This document shows, piece by piece, positions 34,105 through 45,132 of a stretch of 64,000 nucleotides of DNA (the first letter of the stretch is position 1; every line of letters begins with the position of its first letter). The position numbers were made by a program, and so were the translations under genes. The DNA comes from Pyxicephalus adspersus (Eukaryota; Chordata; Amphibia; Anura; Pyxicephalidae): assembly GCF_032062135.1 (NCBI RefSeq), contig NC_092859.1:36135297-36199296 (forward strand), given 5' to 3'. The notes under the pieces were generated by a model. The model saw nothing but the letters and a program-made list of their open reading frames with translations. It did not search any database and was not told the origin of the DNA.

Positions 34105-36940
34105 CCTACATGCCAAAATATTCCTCTACCAAACAACCAGACTTTTTTTCCCTAATCCTCAACACTATGCTATTTCCCCCCTCCCAATTACAGGCATAGT
34201 TTGTTCTACTTACTTTTTTACAATAACTCTGGGACATTATTTTTTCTAATGATCAGATGTGTAGGAAGCCCTATAATACATACTCCTTACTGTAGCTTTG
34301 TACAATAAATTGAATATTGCATTTTCCTGACGGCTACACTTTGGGCAATGTGTTATGATACATAGACCTTACCCCTGCACTCAGTACATTCTATGTAATA
34401 TTACTTTTTTGTACCCCTTCCAATACTCAGCAATATTTATTCATGCCCATTTTTTATCATGGAGCGCTTCCCATGTTTTATTCATTTCAATGTTTCCCTG
34501 TTTCCCAGATTCCAAGCTTCCAAAGTTGAGAGGTATGTGTAAACTATATCCCTTCACCTAACATTTCACATAAAATGAAGAGGGAATACATGCTTGAAGT
34601 CCAGCCTGGATGACCATGCATACATCAGAGTGTGTAAGTGTAGTCACTCTAGGACATGAAGGGTGTTGTTTGCAGGATTACCTGGTGAAAAAAAAGGAAT
34701 CTAGGGAAATTCATGCAGCCAGCACACCGAAACGCTGGTAAATTGCAATATGTTTGTTTTGGGGTTTAAATACATTTTAATCTCGTATTTATCTTTCCCA
34801 TAATTTCCATTCTTTAAGACTGAGAAACACTAATGAGTCCAATAATAAAAAAAATATATTTATTTTGCTATTTATGCCTAATTTTAATTTCACTTTTTCC
34901 TTTATAAATACCTGTTCTGTCTGTGAAAATAAATTTGTATTTTAGACTAAAAAGAATGGTGTTGTCTACATTTATTTTGTTGAATCCAATGTGAAATATG
35001 TGTGCAATGTATGCAAATGTTGGGTACATTTTGACAGCAACATACATTAAACAAGTCATGGAACACACATCAGAAGCCTGGGTGACAATGCAGGAGCATT
35101 GAGAAGTGGTAGATCACATGTTTTCACCTTAAGACAGGGAGTGCTTGAGAATATTTAATAGCATGTTAAGGGGGTAGGGGTGGGAAATCATTAAAATAAT
35201 AATGCTATTGACGGGTTGTCACATTTCCAATGAATTGCACCTGTGCCAGTCTTCCCAGAGCTCTAGGACAGAGTACCTTGCAACAGTTTATTGGGATTAT
35301 GCCCTACAGGTTTTGTGTTGTTTAGACATCCTGAGTCAGTGTTTAAACAGAAGACATTTGGCAGTGATTATCTAATGAGCACGATGGGTGCCGCCTAGGA
35401 GCAAGCTGTTCCGGACTTTCATGTTTGCTGTTGCGTTTTACGTCACCTGTATCAAATCCATTCTTACATCTGCTCTCCTGTGAACAGAAAGTTTATCTTT
35501 AAAGCACAACACTAGCAAAATAAAAAAAGTTATTTTTTAGATTTTTGTCACCCAGGACAAAAGTTTGTTATCAATCATCTGTATAGGTGTCCCCAATGGC
35601 ATTTATTGATACATCCTGCTGGATCTTGAAATGACCGATAGAGATGACCTGCTCATTCTCTCCTCTACCTAAATCAGAAATGTCCGTACAGCATTGCTGG
35701 AAACACTTGCGGTGTCCAATGCTGGAAACATGTCTGGCCATATTATTAATGATATTTAGATTATTAAGATTTCTCAGCACTCTCTCCAATTACACTACAT
35801 CCTTTTTTGTGATTTGGTACTGAAAACTGAACTTTATATCCAAGATGAATATATCCAAAGTGTTATCCAAAAAATAAAAAAACACCGCTTGCACCTATAA
35901 CCATACAACAGTTTGCGCATGTTTAGTGGTTACCACTGCCAGCCTCCTAACGGTTTCCAGTGGGTTCCTGGGAGCAGTAACTGCCACGGTTTTTAACCCC
36001 TTGTCTAAATTTAGCTTTAGAACTTTAAATATAAAGGTGGGGTCAGTTTAAAAGCAAATAGTATTATTATTAAAAAAACACCTTTTATTTGTATTAATTA
36101 AAAAAAAAGGAAGAAATTATACTTCAATCCTATATTCCTTCTGCCTCTCCTGGCCTGTTCACTTTATAATGGAATGCAGTTGATTTACAGTCTACTCTGG
36201 CAGCTGGAAGAAAGTTAGTTCCATAAACTAAAAATGGACTTATGAGAAGGCAAGTATGAAGGCTGCAAAATTAAGTTAAATTTCTGATCTCTGTACAGCT
36301 AAAAAATTGTGGTACGTCTCTATTAAAGGGAAAAAGTGAAAGAAACATTAAAACTAATATAGCTGTTCCATCTTGAACATACTTGGCTGTCCTGTATTCC
36401 TCAAAGTAAATCTTTTCAGATATGAGTTTTTTTTCAAAAGTTGAAGAACTGTTTTGTTTCACTACTCAGTTGTTTGCCTAAAGTAATGATACATGTCAGT
36501 GTTTGTCTTCACTGGCTACAGGCTTGTTCCAGGTCAGTGGTATGTTTTGGACAGAAATAATAAAACACTATACCTTGCATCTTGAAGCCAGTAATGGTGG
36601 ATCATATACTTCTATCCTGGCAGGTACTGGTAAAACTTGATGTCTCTAGCCAATTCATATAGACAGGTACTCTGGGAATTGGGATTATAAGCATTTAAAC
36701 TATCAGTATATTATGTGAGAAATCCCTTGCAAACATATGTTAAACATCCGCAAGTTGTAGAGAGTCTACATGGAGGTAGTTGAATCCAGGAACCCACTAC
36801 TGCTAAAGTGCCCACCTTCATCCATAGTATGTTTTAACACTTTAGAATACTATCAATAAGTCGTCACTTCCATCTACAAAAACTACAATAATGTCTTATG
36901 GCTTCATTAACTACTATAGCTCTACATTTGTATTAGTTGG
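34105..36940. other. Unannotated intergenic DNA
   Basis: No gene or repeat I can name. ORFs are short and AT-driven. Confidence 0.5.
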
Positions 36941-36960
36941 GCAAACTTTTAGAATGGCCT

Positions 36961-37400
36961 TTCTCAGCTCTTTTACCCCAGAGGAACCCTTGAAATAAAG
37001 TTGGGGTCTGATAAAAGGGGTAATAATTGAGGGTTGGTGAAAAGAATCCCCCCGTTATGATAATCAGGAAGGAATGCCCTTTATAGTGTTAGTCAAAATG
37101 TAATCTTGTAGATAACTAAAATATCACTGGTGTCGTACCAACTGGCTCTGCCGAATCTGTACAGTCACCATCAGATAGGAAGTCGATAGGAAGATGATTG
37201 ACTTCCTATCTGATGGTGACTGTACAGATTTGGCAGAGCCAGTTGGTACGACACCAGTGATATTTTAGTTATCTACAAGGAGATGAGTGACATTTTGACT
37301 AACACTATAAGGGGTATTCTTTCCTAAAGAACCTCTAACAATCACTGAGGGAATCATAGGGTTCCATGGGATCCTGCTTGAGAATGACTGCTTTAGGCTT
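36961..37400. mobile_element. hAT-like foldback element containing a near-perfect inverted repeat
   Basis: Outer parts resemble the hAT-like MITE family (ctttctcagctcttttaccc, gaggaacccttgaaat on the left; gggttccatgggatcctgct, tgagaatgactg on the right). The centre is a hairpin with arms 37081-37184 and 37200-37310, nearly identical to each other's complement apart from one substitution and one 7 nt length difference, and a 15 nt loop. Confidence 0.7.
37081..37310. repeat. Near-perfect long inverted repeat (foldback)
   Basis: The left arm contains atcactggtgtcgtaccaac; the right arm contains its exact complement gttggtacgacaccagtgat. Arms span about 104 and 111 nt. A transcript would form a roughly 100 bp double-stranded stem. 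Confidence 0.95.
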
Positions 37401-38903
37401 AACAAATTAGTCAAAAAGAGTTCAGAATGAAGTTGTGTACCCAGTCAAGTTAAATATCACTGGCCAGTCTTAAATTCATGACTAGGCATATGAGACTGGA
37501 TTACTAACCATTACACCAGGTAATGTTACAGCGTAATAAAGCAATGCAATATTCCCAATAATTATATTACAAGCATCAGGTTGGAGGAGTGGATATTCGT
37601 GTATGTTGTCCACCTTGGGTAATGCCCAAGACAAGGATGCTAGATTGCTGAAGGAAAGTAAAGCAAATAGCTAAAAGGAAAGGGCCAAGCACAGTGTTGG
37701 GACAGAGTTAAATGATGCTTGTAGTGGGCTCAGGATACCTGATGCATCTTTTAATGTGGAATGAGAAGTGTACAGAGAATGAAATTATTGGGAAAAATGT
37801 AATGCTTGTCTTCAGCTTCAAATATTTTCCTAAAGCACCATCGTATTAGCTGAAAAGTAATTTTAAAAAGTCCAGCGTTCCCACAAACTCCATTACCAAG
37901 ATCTCTACTAGTACGCAACTCTGCAAAGTAGCCAATAACAGAAGGATCTGGACTTGATTCTGTATTCATATTTCATGTTAAAAGGTGCAGTTGAAAGTCT
38001 AAAACCACAGTGTATTGAACATATAAACATCACAATAAAAAGATTTAAAATAAAATAATGATTTCTAAAAATAATTGGCTAAAAAAAACAATACTTCAAT
38101 ATAAAAACAAAGGACCACACATACTGAAATTGTACAAACACAGTAGATTATAAAAACAGTGTCCCCAACTCTTTGTAGCAGATGTTGCGCCTCCAGTAAT
38201 AGGTCAAGCCGAGTAATAATAGACGAATTTCACCGGACACTCTGTTTCTCAATGTACTGATGATCCCTGGAAATCTTAGTTTTAAGGTTTGTTGCTCCCA
38301 GTCGGTGGTGGGAAACAGTACAGACTTGCAATGTTCTCCTGTCAAGTAACCCCACTGACCCGGCAATCATTGAGAAATATACATGTAATCGCCTTGCAAT
38401 GTGGACATTTGCAGCATTATTATAAAAGGCGCACCCATAAAGTTTATTTTTACTCAAGGTATCCTGTGCTTGGTACATTACTAACAGACTGACACGTCGT
38501 GTTTTAGATTGGGCTTCTGAAAACAGACTTGTAGCCTAATTAACAAACAGAATACACATTAAAGTGTTTTGGCATAGAATGGGATTATAATTTCATAATA
38601 GCTGGAATTCTGAAGGGTTCTTAACCAAAACAGCTGCATTTAGGTTTGAGCTCCAAATATTTTCTGCTGACTAGTCAACTTGACCTTGACAGTGATCCAA
38701 ACGGGACAGAGGGCAAGAAGGAGGATATTTACTGTGGCTTCCAGAATTGTGTTTTAGAGGGAAAATGAGTTGTCGAAGAAACTTATTTCAATCTAAGACA
38801 AATTGATAAACGTCATGGAAACTAAAATGAGTTTGTGCGAATCAACTTTTTAAATATTACTGTAAAGTTTTAATATTTTGATATGACAATTTCAGATTCA
38901 TGG

Positions 38904-38919
38904 GTGCTCCCTCTAGTGG
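38904..38919 (-). promoter_or_regulatory. CTCF-like motif, opposite orientation
   Basis: The minus strand reads CCACTAGAGGGAGCAC, matching the CTCF core at 13 of 16 positions (one mismatch in the GGC triplet). It points toward the sites at 10758 and 30227. Weak evidence. Confidence 0.25.
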
Positions 38920-38968
38920 TTATTTATACACTTAACATATTTGCTATTTTAACCGCCGCAATAGCAAT

Positions 38969-39156
38969 GGGCCTGATTTATTAAAGCTTTCCAAGACTGG
39001 AGAAGATAGACTATCATGGGGGAACCTGGTTGATCCATTAAACCTGGAATGGATCAGGTCCAGGGTTGAAAACATTTACCAAAAAAAAAGCAAGTGATTT
39101 TAAGAAATCTGTTCCAGGTTTGCTGGATCACCCAGGTTCTCCCATGATAGTCTATC
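38969..39156. mobile_element. Palindromic MITE, family A, copy 3 (right end missing)
   Basis: Begins gggcctgatttattaaagct and runs to ccatgatagtctatct, where family-A sequence stops and a hAT-like end (cagtgtttctcaaccagtg) starts. The distal inverted repeat is absent. Confidence 0.75.
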
Positions 39157-39360
39157 TCAGTGTTTCTCAACCAGTGTTCCAATACAGGTGGCTCAGAATT
39201 CCTTGAGCAATGAGAAGTTTTTGACTCTTGATCTTTTAGGCTATTTGTAAGGGTGCAATTTTTCCTACTGACTGTGCTGTATAAAAAAAATGATTTTGGC
39301 TCTAGACTTGCATCCACATTTGCCAGCAAGGTATTTTTACTCATCCATGATCCCTTGCGG
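39157..39360. mobile_element. hAT-like MITE fragment
   Basis: Starts cagtgtttctcaaccagtgt and continues with attccttgagcaatgagaag, as in 7751-8033 (attccttgagcaattagcaa). It is joined directly to the truncated family-A MITE, so one inserted in or recombined with the other. The right end is unclear. Confidence 0.6.
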
Positions 39361-39526
39361 CCTCACCGCCTCTCTTCATCCTAGGTAAGAAATGTAGATC
39401 TTATACAAAAAATATATACAATGTTGTTGTTCAAATGTATGAATGAAAAAAAAAATATCAAAACTACTTTAGTTTTCCTTTCAATATACATATACATGTT
39501 TACCCTTCATATCACAATTCACCTTT

Positions 39527-39966
39527 TTAACCTCCTGAGTGGTTGATTTCTGTCTGGATTTCTAAAAGTGGTACATTGTTTTTCACAAAAATTTATTTTA
39601 CAGTATAAAAATAGTATGGAGTATAGAGTATAAAAAAGTTGGAAACACAAAATCATGTCAAAATAATAAACAAAATATATATGTATATTTTAAAAGTTTT
39701 AAAAAAAATGCAATACAAATGGATTTTGAATTTCCGGGAACTCCCCGGTGACTCATCGGGTACCAAAGACGCTGAAGGTAGAAAAAAAATGACGCGAAGG
39801 AAGAGAGAAGACGAGAAAGATGACGCGGGACCCCGGCAGATCAGGTAAGGCTCGATTTACTATTTTTTCCCATAGGTTTACCTACCCCGAGTGTGACTCT
39901 GGGTTACCGCTTTTAGTATCTTTTTTTACCCCGAGTCACACTCGTAATTACCGCCCAAGAGGTTAA
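39527..39966. mobile_element. piggyBac-like non-autonomous element flanked by TTAA
   Basis: TTAA at 39527-39530 and 39963-39966 flank inverted ends CCTCCTGAGTGGTTGAT and, read inward, CCTCTTGGGCGGTAATTAC. Inside are inverted blocks taccccgagtgtgactctgg and taccccgagtcacactcgta near the right end. TTAA duplication is the signature of piggyBac transposition. There is no transposase. Confidence 0.75.
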
Positions 39967-40009
39967 TATACAGTATGCTATTTCTGACCTGATAGAAAAA
40001 TTCCCCCCC

Positions 40010-40440
40010 AGCCGCTCTCTTCACTCCTCCAATGACCTATTAATGACTTCCTCACCTCATCACACGCACGGCTTCAAGACTTCTCTAGAGCTGCCCCAAC
40101 TCTCTGGAATGGTCTTCCTCATCCTATTCGGCTTGCTCCTACTTTCTTCTCATTTGAAATAGCACTCAAACCCATTTTTTCAAACTTGCCTTCCTGTCTT
40201 CTTTTGTCTCCCAAAACCCTCACTACTTTCCACCATTCCAAGTCCTCCCCTCCTATTGTGTGATACTTCCCCCACCTTCTAGATTGTAAGCTCTTTTGGG
40301 CAGGGTCCTCCCCTCCTCCTGTGTCACTGTCTGTATCTGTCTGTCATTTCCAAACCTTATTTAATGTACAGCGCTGCGTAATATGATGGCGCTATATAAA
40401 TCATGATAATGATAATAATAATAATAATATTAATAACAGC
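40010..40440 (+). mobile_element. L2-type LINE 3' end (ORF2 C-terminus, 3' UTR, TAA tail)
   Basis: The 5' part decodes, with frame breaks, to the motif LPQLSGMVFLILFG / LWNGLPHP-like and FKLAF-type residues that end L2/CR1-class ORF2 proteins (family pattern 'APxLWNSLPxxIR...FKxxLKTHLF'). The tail agattgtaagctcttttggg, then taatgtacagcgctgcgtaa and gatggcgctatataaatc follow, ending in (ATA/TAA)n at 40405-40437. Confidence 0.75.
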
Positions 40441-41856
40441 CTCCAGGAGTCTACATTTGTTCCGGGTCCTGGCAAAGTGTAGCACACCAATTGAGTATGA
40501 ATTTGTATCAATATAATTTCTTGCCATTTTACTGCTGAGAAAAAATTTAAGATTTGCTATGTTTGCTATCTATTTATTCAATGAAACCTCAATGTAAAAT
40601 TTAAAAACAATGGGGATTATATTGTGATTGTGTACACTGAAATGTGTGTATTGTTTTACTGAAGTTTTTAGGTTTGATAAACAGTAATGGAAACATTGTG
40701 TAACAAAAAAAAATGAAATACCACCATTTATTTTACAAGGTTTCTGATTTCGCTAAATTCATACCGTTATGTTTGTTGAAGTTAAAAACCCCATTTAGTA
40801 TATTGTGTTGATTCTAAAGAAATAAATTCTGGGTTAGCTTAAAATGAGGAGAGTTTGGTTCACTGATTGCTGCCAACAGAGCCAAGTCAGCCCAGAGAAC
40901 TAACCACGACAGCTCTGCCAAAGTATCTGTGATATTTGTTTCTATAGGAAAAACTTTGCATTAGGAGATGTACAGAGATCTTTTGACTTTAAATGGAATT
41001 TGGTTAAAAATGAAGACCATGTGTTCCGAAAATTATAAGTCTGTTTCTGATAAGACTGCATTACATTTTCAAACATGTAAGACAATATGTAATATTCCAT
41101 GGAATTCAGACTCAAATCTTTGTGCTGACTATAGGAAACCTGATGATTGGCTGGTCTGACCAAAACCCAAGCAAGGCAACATCCTGCCATAAAATTTTAG
41201 AACTGTGTGCCATGAAGCTTTGTAGATCTTTTTCCACAGAAAAATAAATGATTAGCTATCAGTCAAAGCGAAATTAAAATGTTGGAAAATCTTTGTGCAC
41301 GCTCCTACGTGGCTTGAATTTTAAAAATTTCAAAAAACTATTTGTTGTTACTGTTGCCTAATAGTATTTAAGTTTACTTTATGCATACAGTGCTAGTTTA
41401 TCAAGTAATCATCTTGGGATTTCAACAATGTCACCAACAATGTGATCTTTATACCAGAACCTGTGCCTGAGTTATGGACAAATCAATATTTAAATATTCT
41501 TTGCAACCAGTAAACTCATTTTTACCTAACCTTGGTAGCTTCCTCTACTGTGGTGCAATTCATCCTCAAATCCTCATCTAAACAGTGTTCTCAGCAAGCT
41601 TTGCTTCAACTTAATTCCTCTTCCTCCTCTCATCCTGCTCTGTTTCCTAAAAACTAAGATGCTCCTGCTTTCTTCATCCAACAGGGCTTTCAGTCTCACC
41701 CTGCTCCCCCATCCTGGTAGTCCTGCAGCCATCATATATCTGATTTAAACATGAATCATTACCTGGGAGGGGATGACTTGATGGACCTCTACTGTGAACT
41801 TTGAGACTGAATTAATCCACAGTATGTGTATCTACAGAGGTCAGTTATGGTTTGTT

Positions 41857-42300
41857 TAACCCCCCCCTTGCTTGTAATCCCGAGTGTGTCTCGGAGTGGA
41901 TTTAGTGCACCAAAAGCAGTAATCCCCGAGTCACACCCGGGGTAGCTTTACACTAAAAAAAAACACTTACCTTGTTCCGTGGGTGTCCCCCAGCTTCCTG
42001 CTTGTCGCTGCAGGTCCTGGGCCACATAATGCAGCCACGATTGCTGGGGTTTCCTGGTGACGTCGGTGCGAGTGGGCAGATCGGCGGGAAATTCAAATAA
42101 TTTTATATTGGATTCAATACAAAATAGCTGTAGTCCAATACAAAGAAAAATTCATATAACATTAATATAATTATATTATATACATTGGTTATATTACATG
42201 TTTAACTATTTTTTTTATTTTTTACAGATTTTTGTGTTTTTTATTTAAAGTTTATTAATAAATTAATAACTATCGGTGAGTGATAGTATGATAAGAATTA
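41857..42300. mobile_element. Relative of the TTAA-flanked element, inverted orientation
   Basis: Starts ttaacccccccc and contains cccgagtgtgtctcggagtg, then aatccccgagtcacacccgg, matching the CCCGAGTGTGACTC blocks at 39880-39950. It also has a donor-like motif on the minus strand (ggtaagtgtttt at 41973-41962). The right end is not located. Confidence 0.5.
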
Positions 42301-42463
42301 TAGCCTATAATGTAAAATATATTTTCATGCAAAAAAAATTGAACACTTTTTGCATGGAAATTTGCACAGAATTGGAACCCCAAGGAGAGTAAAGGCATTT
42401 GTTAAGATTTTTAAATGTGCAAAGCCTGGCAACTTATACTATAAACATTTTGGGCACATATTT

Positions 42464-42661
42464 ACCCTGATTTATCAAAACGACCAAGACTGGAGAAGAT
42501 AGACTATATTGGGAAAACCTTGGTAATCCAGCAAACCTGGAATGAATTTATAAAATAATTTCTTAGTTGGCAAATGTTTCAATCCTGGACCAGATCTATT
42601 CTAGGTTTGCTGGATCACCTAGGTTCTTCCATGTCCTGGAGAGCTATGATGACTCAGGCCC
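42464..42661. mobile_element. Palindromic MITE, family A, copy 4 (diverged)
   Basis: Ends ccctgatttatcaaaacgac and 'gagagctatgatgactcagg' with internal aatccagcaaacctggaatg / ctaggtttgctggatcacct. More diverged than the other copies. Confidence 0.7.
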
Positions 42662-43444
42662 TTTATTTAATTCTTTTTAAACAAATCTGTGATAAGAGAA
42701 ATACCCCTTCTCAAAATCCTGCCTGCTTTTTTAAGTCGATGAGATGAAATTATTAAAATAAGGTTCAGCCAAACTAGCATTTTTTTCTAAACAATTGTAC
42801 TTTATACATTTGAAATATTCCAGCTTTTACTGATTGTGTAAAATCTTTGTTGTATAAATACTTTTGACACAGGATTACCAGTAAAATGTGCTGGGAGCCT
42901 TCAGGCTCCTTTACTTTGACATTTGGTATACAGACACCTGAATACAGCGGAGGGAGTTAGCAGTAGGGGAAAATTTCAGCTTGAACTTTTGAGCTCTGTA
43001 AAAACACATGGAAACATGTCAAAAGAAGACTGGAGCGCCACCTGAAGGAAGTTTAAAAATATGATGTACACCATATTTACTCAATTCAAATTTGTTCAGT
43101 TTGTTATTGATTAGAGCATTTTATTTTAAGTGACACTAAAAGGAAATTTTCCCAGTGGAAAAAATAAGCTGTCAGGGGTTTCAAGCCTTTTGTTGCTCTA
43201 TCCAAAACTAAACAAAATATTAGCTTGGCTGTATGTGGACTTTATTGTGCCTCTGTTACTGTATGTATTTATGGAGTACTCAGTTGTCAAGTATGAGAAT
43301 AGAAAGAGTCAGTGAAAGGTGAAAGATCTTGTTCTCAGACTTCACACGCAGGTTTCTGTAACTTCTATCGTTTGTTTTAAAGGAAATATAACAAGTCAGA
43401 GGCTGTATTTTTTCTATTTAAAGAGATTCGAGAAGCTTTAGTCT

Positions 43445-43457
43445 AAAAACTGATGTG
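43445..43457 (+). repeat. Left target-site duplication of the full-length LINE
   Basis: AAAAACTGATGTG, repeated at 49169-49181 after the poly-A tail. The bottom strand at the left border reads TTTTT/AGAC, an L1-endonuclease-type nick site. Confidence 0.9.
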
Positions 43458-43594
43458 GGACTTCCGGTTCCGGTGCCTTGCGAGCAGGCAGTATGTAAGC
43501 TCGGCTCCTGCTCGCCTCCGGAATTTCAGATTATTAAACCGGCACTGATACTGCTCTCCCGCCTGCATCTCTCCTCTTACTTACCGGTGCGTGG

Positions 43595-44647
43595 ATGGAC
43601 CGGTTCTTGGAGCGCTCCTCTCTGTCTAACAGCCAGGAATCCATGGGGAAAAACGATAAAATCCGGGCCACGCCTTCCAAGATGGCCGCCACGTCTCTCT
43701 CCTCTCGTGCTTCCAGCGCTGCCTCTCCTCAGGTACAGTCTGATGATCTTGCTGATGTCTCCCAATCTGTACAAATTGCAGATGCAGTGGCTGCTCTGCT
43801 AAAACCTACCTTACAGGAAGCTATAGATGCTGCAGTGCAAAAGGGTATACAATCCATAAGGAGGGATTTAAAGGAACAGTCCCAAAGATTAGATAATGCT
43901 GAACAACGGATCACACTGGTTGAGTATGATATTACGTCCGCCAGAGTTACTATTTCCATCCTGGAGACCAAAGCACAAGCCTTGCAGGATAAAATAGAAG
44001 ACCTAGAAAACAGGTCTAGGCGCAATAATCTGCACGTTGTGGGTCTTCCTGAGAGTATTAAACCATCACAGCTACATGACATCTGCTCTACGGTACTACC
44101 TCAATTGCTGGGCCTTCAATTATCATGCAGGGTAGAACGTGCTCATAGACTGGGTCCAGCCCGTACGGAGAGGTCTAATCCAACACCAGTACTAGTAGCC
44201 TACACCTACTACACCGATAGAAACCGTATACTTCATGCCTTTCGGAACCAACGCAAGTTACAATTTGAAGGAGCCTCTCTGCTTTTGTTTGCGGATTACT
44301 CAGCAGAGGTATCCCGTAAAAGGCGCAGCTTTCAGCGAGTCTGTTCTACTTTATACCATCACAAAATGCGTTTCACTCTGGCCTATCCTGCGGTCCTCCA
44401 TTTCTCTGATACTCAAGGGCGAAAATATTCGCTCACTTCTGCTGAGGAGGCAGAAAGTCTGGTGCACACTTTATTATCTGACCTACCTTCTACACTATCA
44501 GAAAATTCAGGTGCTTCCCCGCCACGCTCAGTTGAGCGCTACTTAATCCCGGTTTATTCTCCAAAACCATCCAAGCAATCAGGACATCCAACCACCAAGA
44601 AGATTCGTGATATTCACCGTACTGAGATGTTGCCCAAGGCGAGATAA
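43595..44647 (+). CDS. LINE ORF1 protein (intact), L1-type RNA-binding protein
   Basis: A 350-residue ORF without internal stops. The order fits L1 ORF1p: a Ser-rich N-terminus (residues 1-50), a heptad-containing coiled coil (about 75-145; QRLDNAEQRITLVEYDI, ETKAQALQDKIEDLENRSRR), an RRM-like domain starting NNLHVVGLPES (about 146) and a C-terminal domain (ERAHRLG, NQRKLQFEG, FADYSAEVSRKRRSF). ERAHRLG and FADYS are conserved in Tx1/L1 ORF1 proteins. Such proteins trimerise, coat the LINE RNA and act as nucleic-acid chaperones. No zinc knuckle is visible. The first ATG is used; an alternative Met lies at codon 17. Confidence 0.88.
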   Translation: MDRFLERSSLSNSQESMGKNDKIRATPSKMAATSLSSRASSAASPQVQSDDLADVSQSVQIADAVAALLKPTLQEAIDAAVQKGIQSIRRDLKEQSQRLDNAEQRITLVEYDITSARVTISILETKAQALQDKIEDLENRSRRNNLHVVGLPESIKPSQLHDICSTVLPQLLGLQLSCRVERAHRLGPARTERSNPTPVLVAYTYYTDRNRILHAFRNQRKLQFEGASLLLFADYSAEVSRKRRSFQRVCSTLYHHKMRFTLAYPAVLHFSDTQGRKYSLTSAEEAESLVHTLLSDLPSTLSENSGASPPRSVERYLIPVYSPKPSKQSGHPTTKKIRDIHRTEMLPKAR

Positions 44648-45132
44648 TGCGAATCAAGATTAACTCTACCTCATAGTGCCTTATTTTTTTTTTTTTAGTT
44701 TCTCCTGAAACTACACCTGTATGCTTCCCATTTTGTGAGGTGTGAGCCGGCCATAATTGATATAATGATGTTTTTACCAATGTTACTGACTTGGTGTACT
44801 CATTTTTGCTCTGCGAGGAAAAAAGGAAAGTCATTTCTACGTATTGTCTGTTTTCCCCCTCATGTTCCCCTGATGACCCGCCCCCCCGTGTTATTTTTGT
44901 TGTTCCTGGAAACATTCTTTTTGTTTGTTCTCACAGCCTTTACAATTGCTGTACTTGTTATGCCTTTGCCATTTGCAGTGGGCCTGGTCCACTGATTGTT
45001 TTATTTATCATCATAATGTGTGGGTATAACTTGTCAACGAGTTTGTATTTGCCATGTGTACTTATAATGTTACGGCTCTGCTGCCATTGGTGTGTTTACT
45101 ATATATATATATAAGCCTTATCTCCAAATCGT
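44648..45132 (+). other. Inter-ORF spacer of the LINE
   Basis: About 485 bp between ORF1 stop and ORF2 start, T-rich, containing a T-run (44686-44697), short accidental ORFs and TATATATATATATA just before ORF2. Such a long spacer is unlike mammalian L1 (about 60 bp) and more like amphibian/fish Tx1-group elements. Confidence 0.6.

Noticed and set aside
43729..44082. 117-codon minus-strand ORF
   Set aside because: Antisense shadow of the LINE ORF1 coiled-coil region, with no independent protein resemblance.
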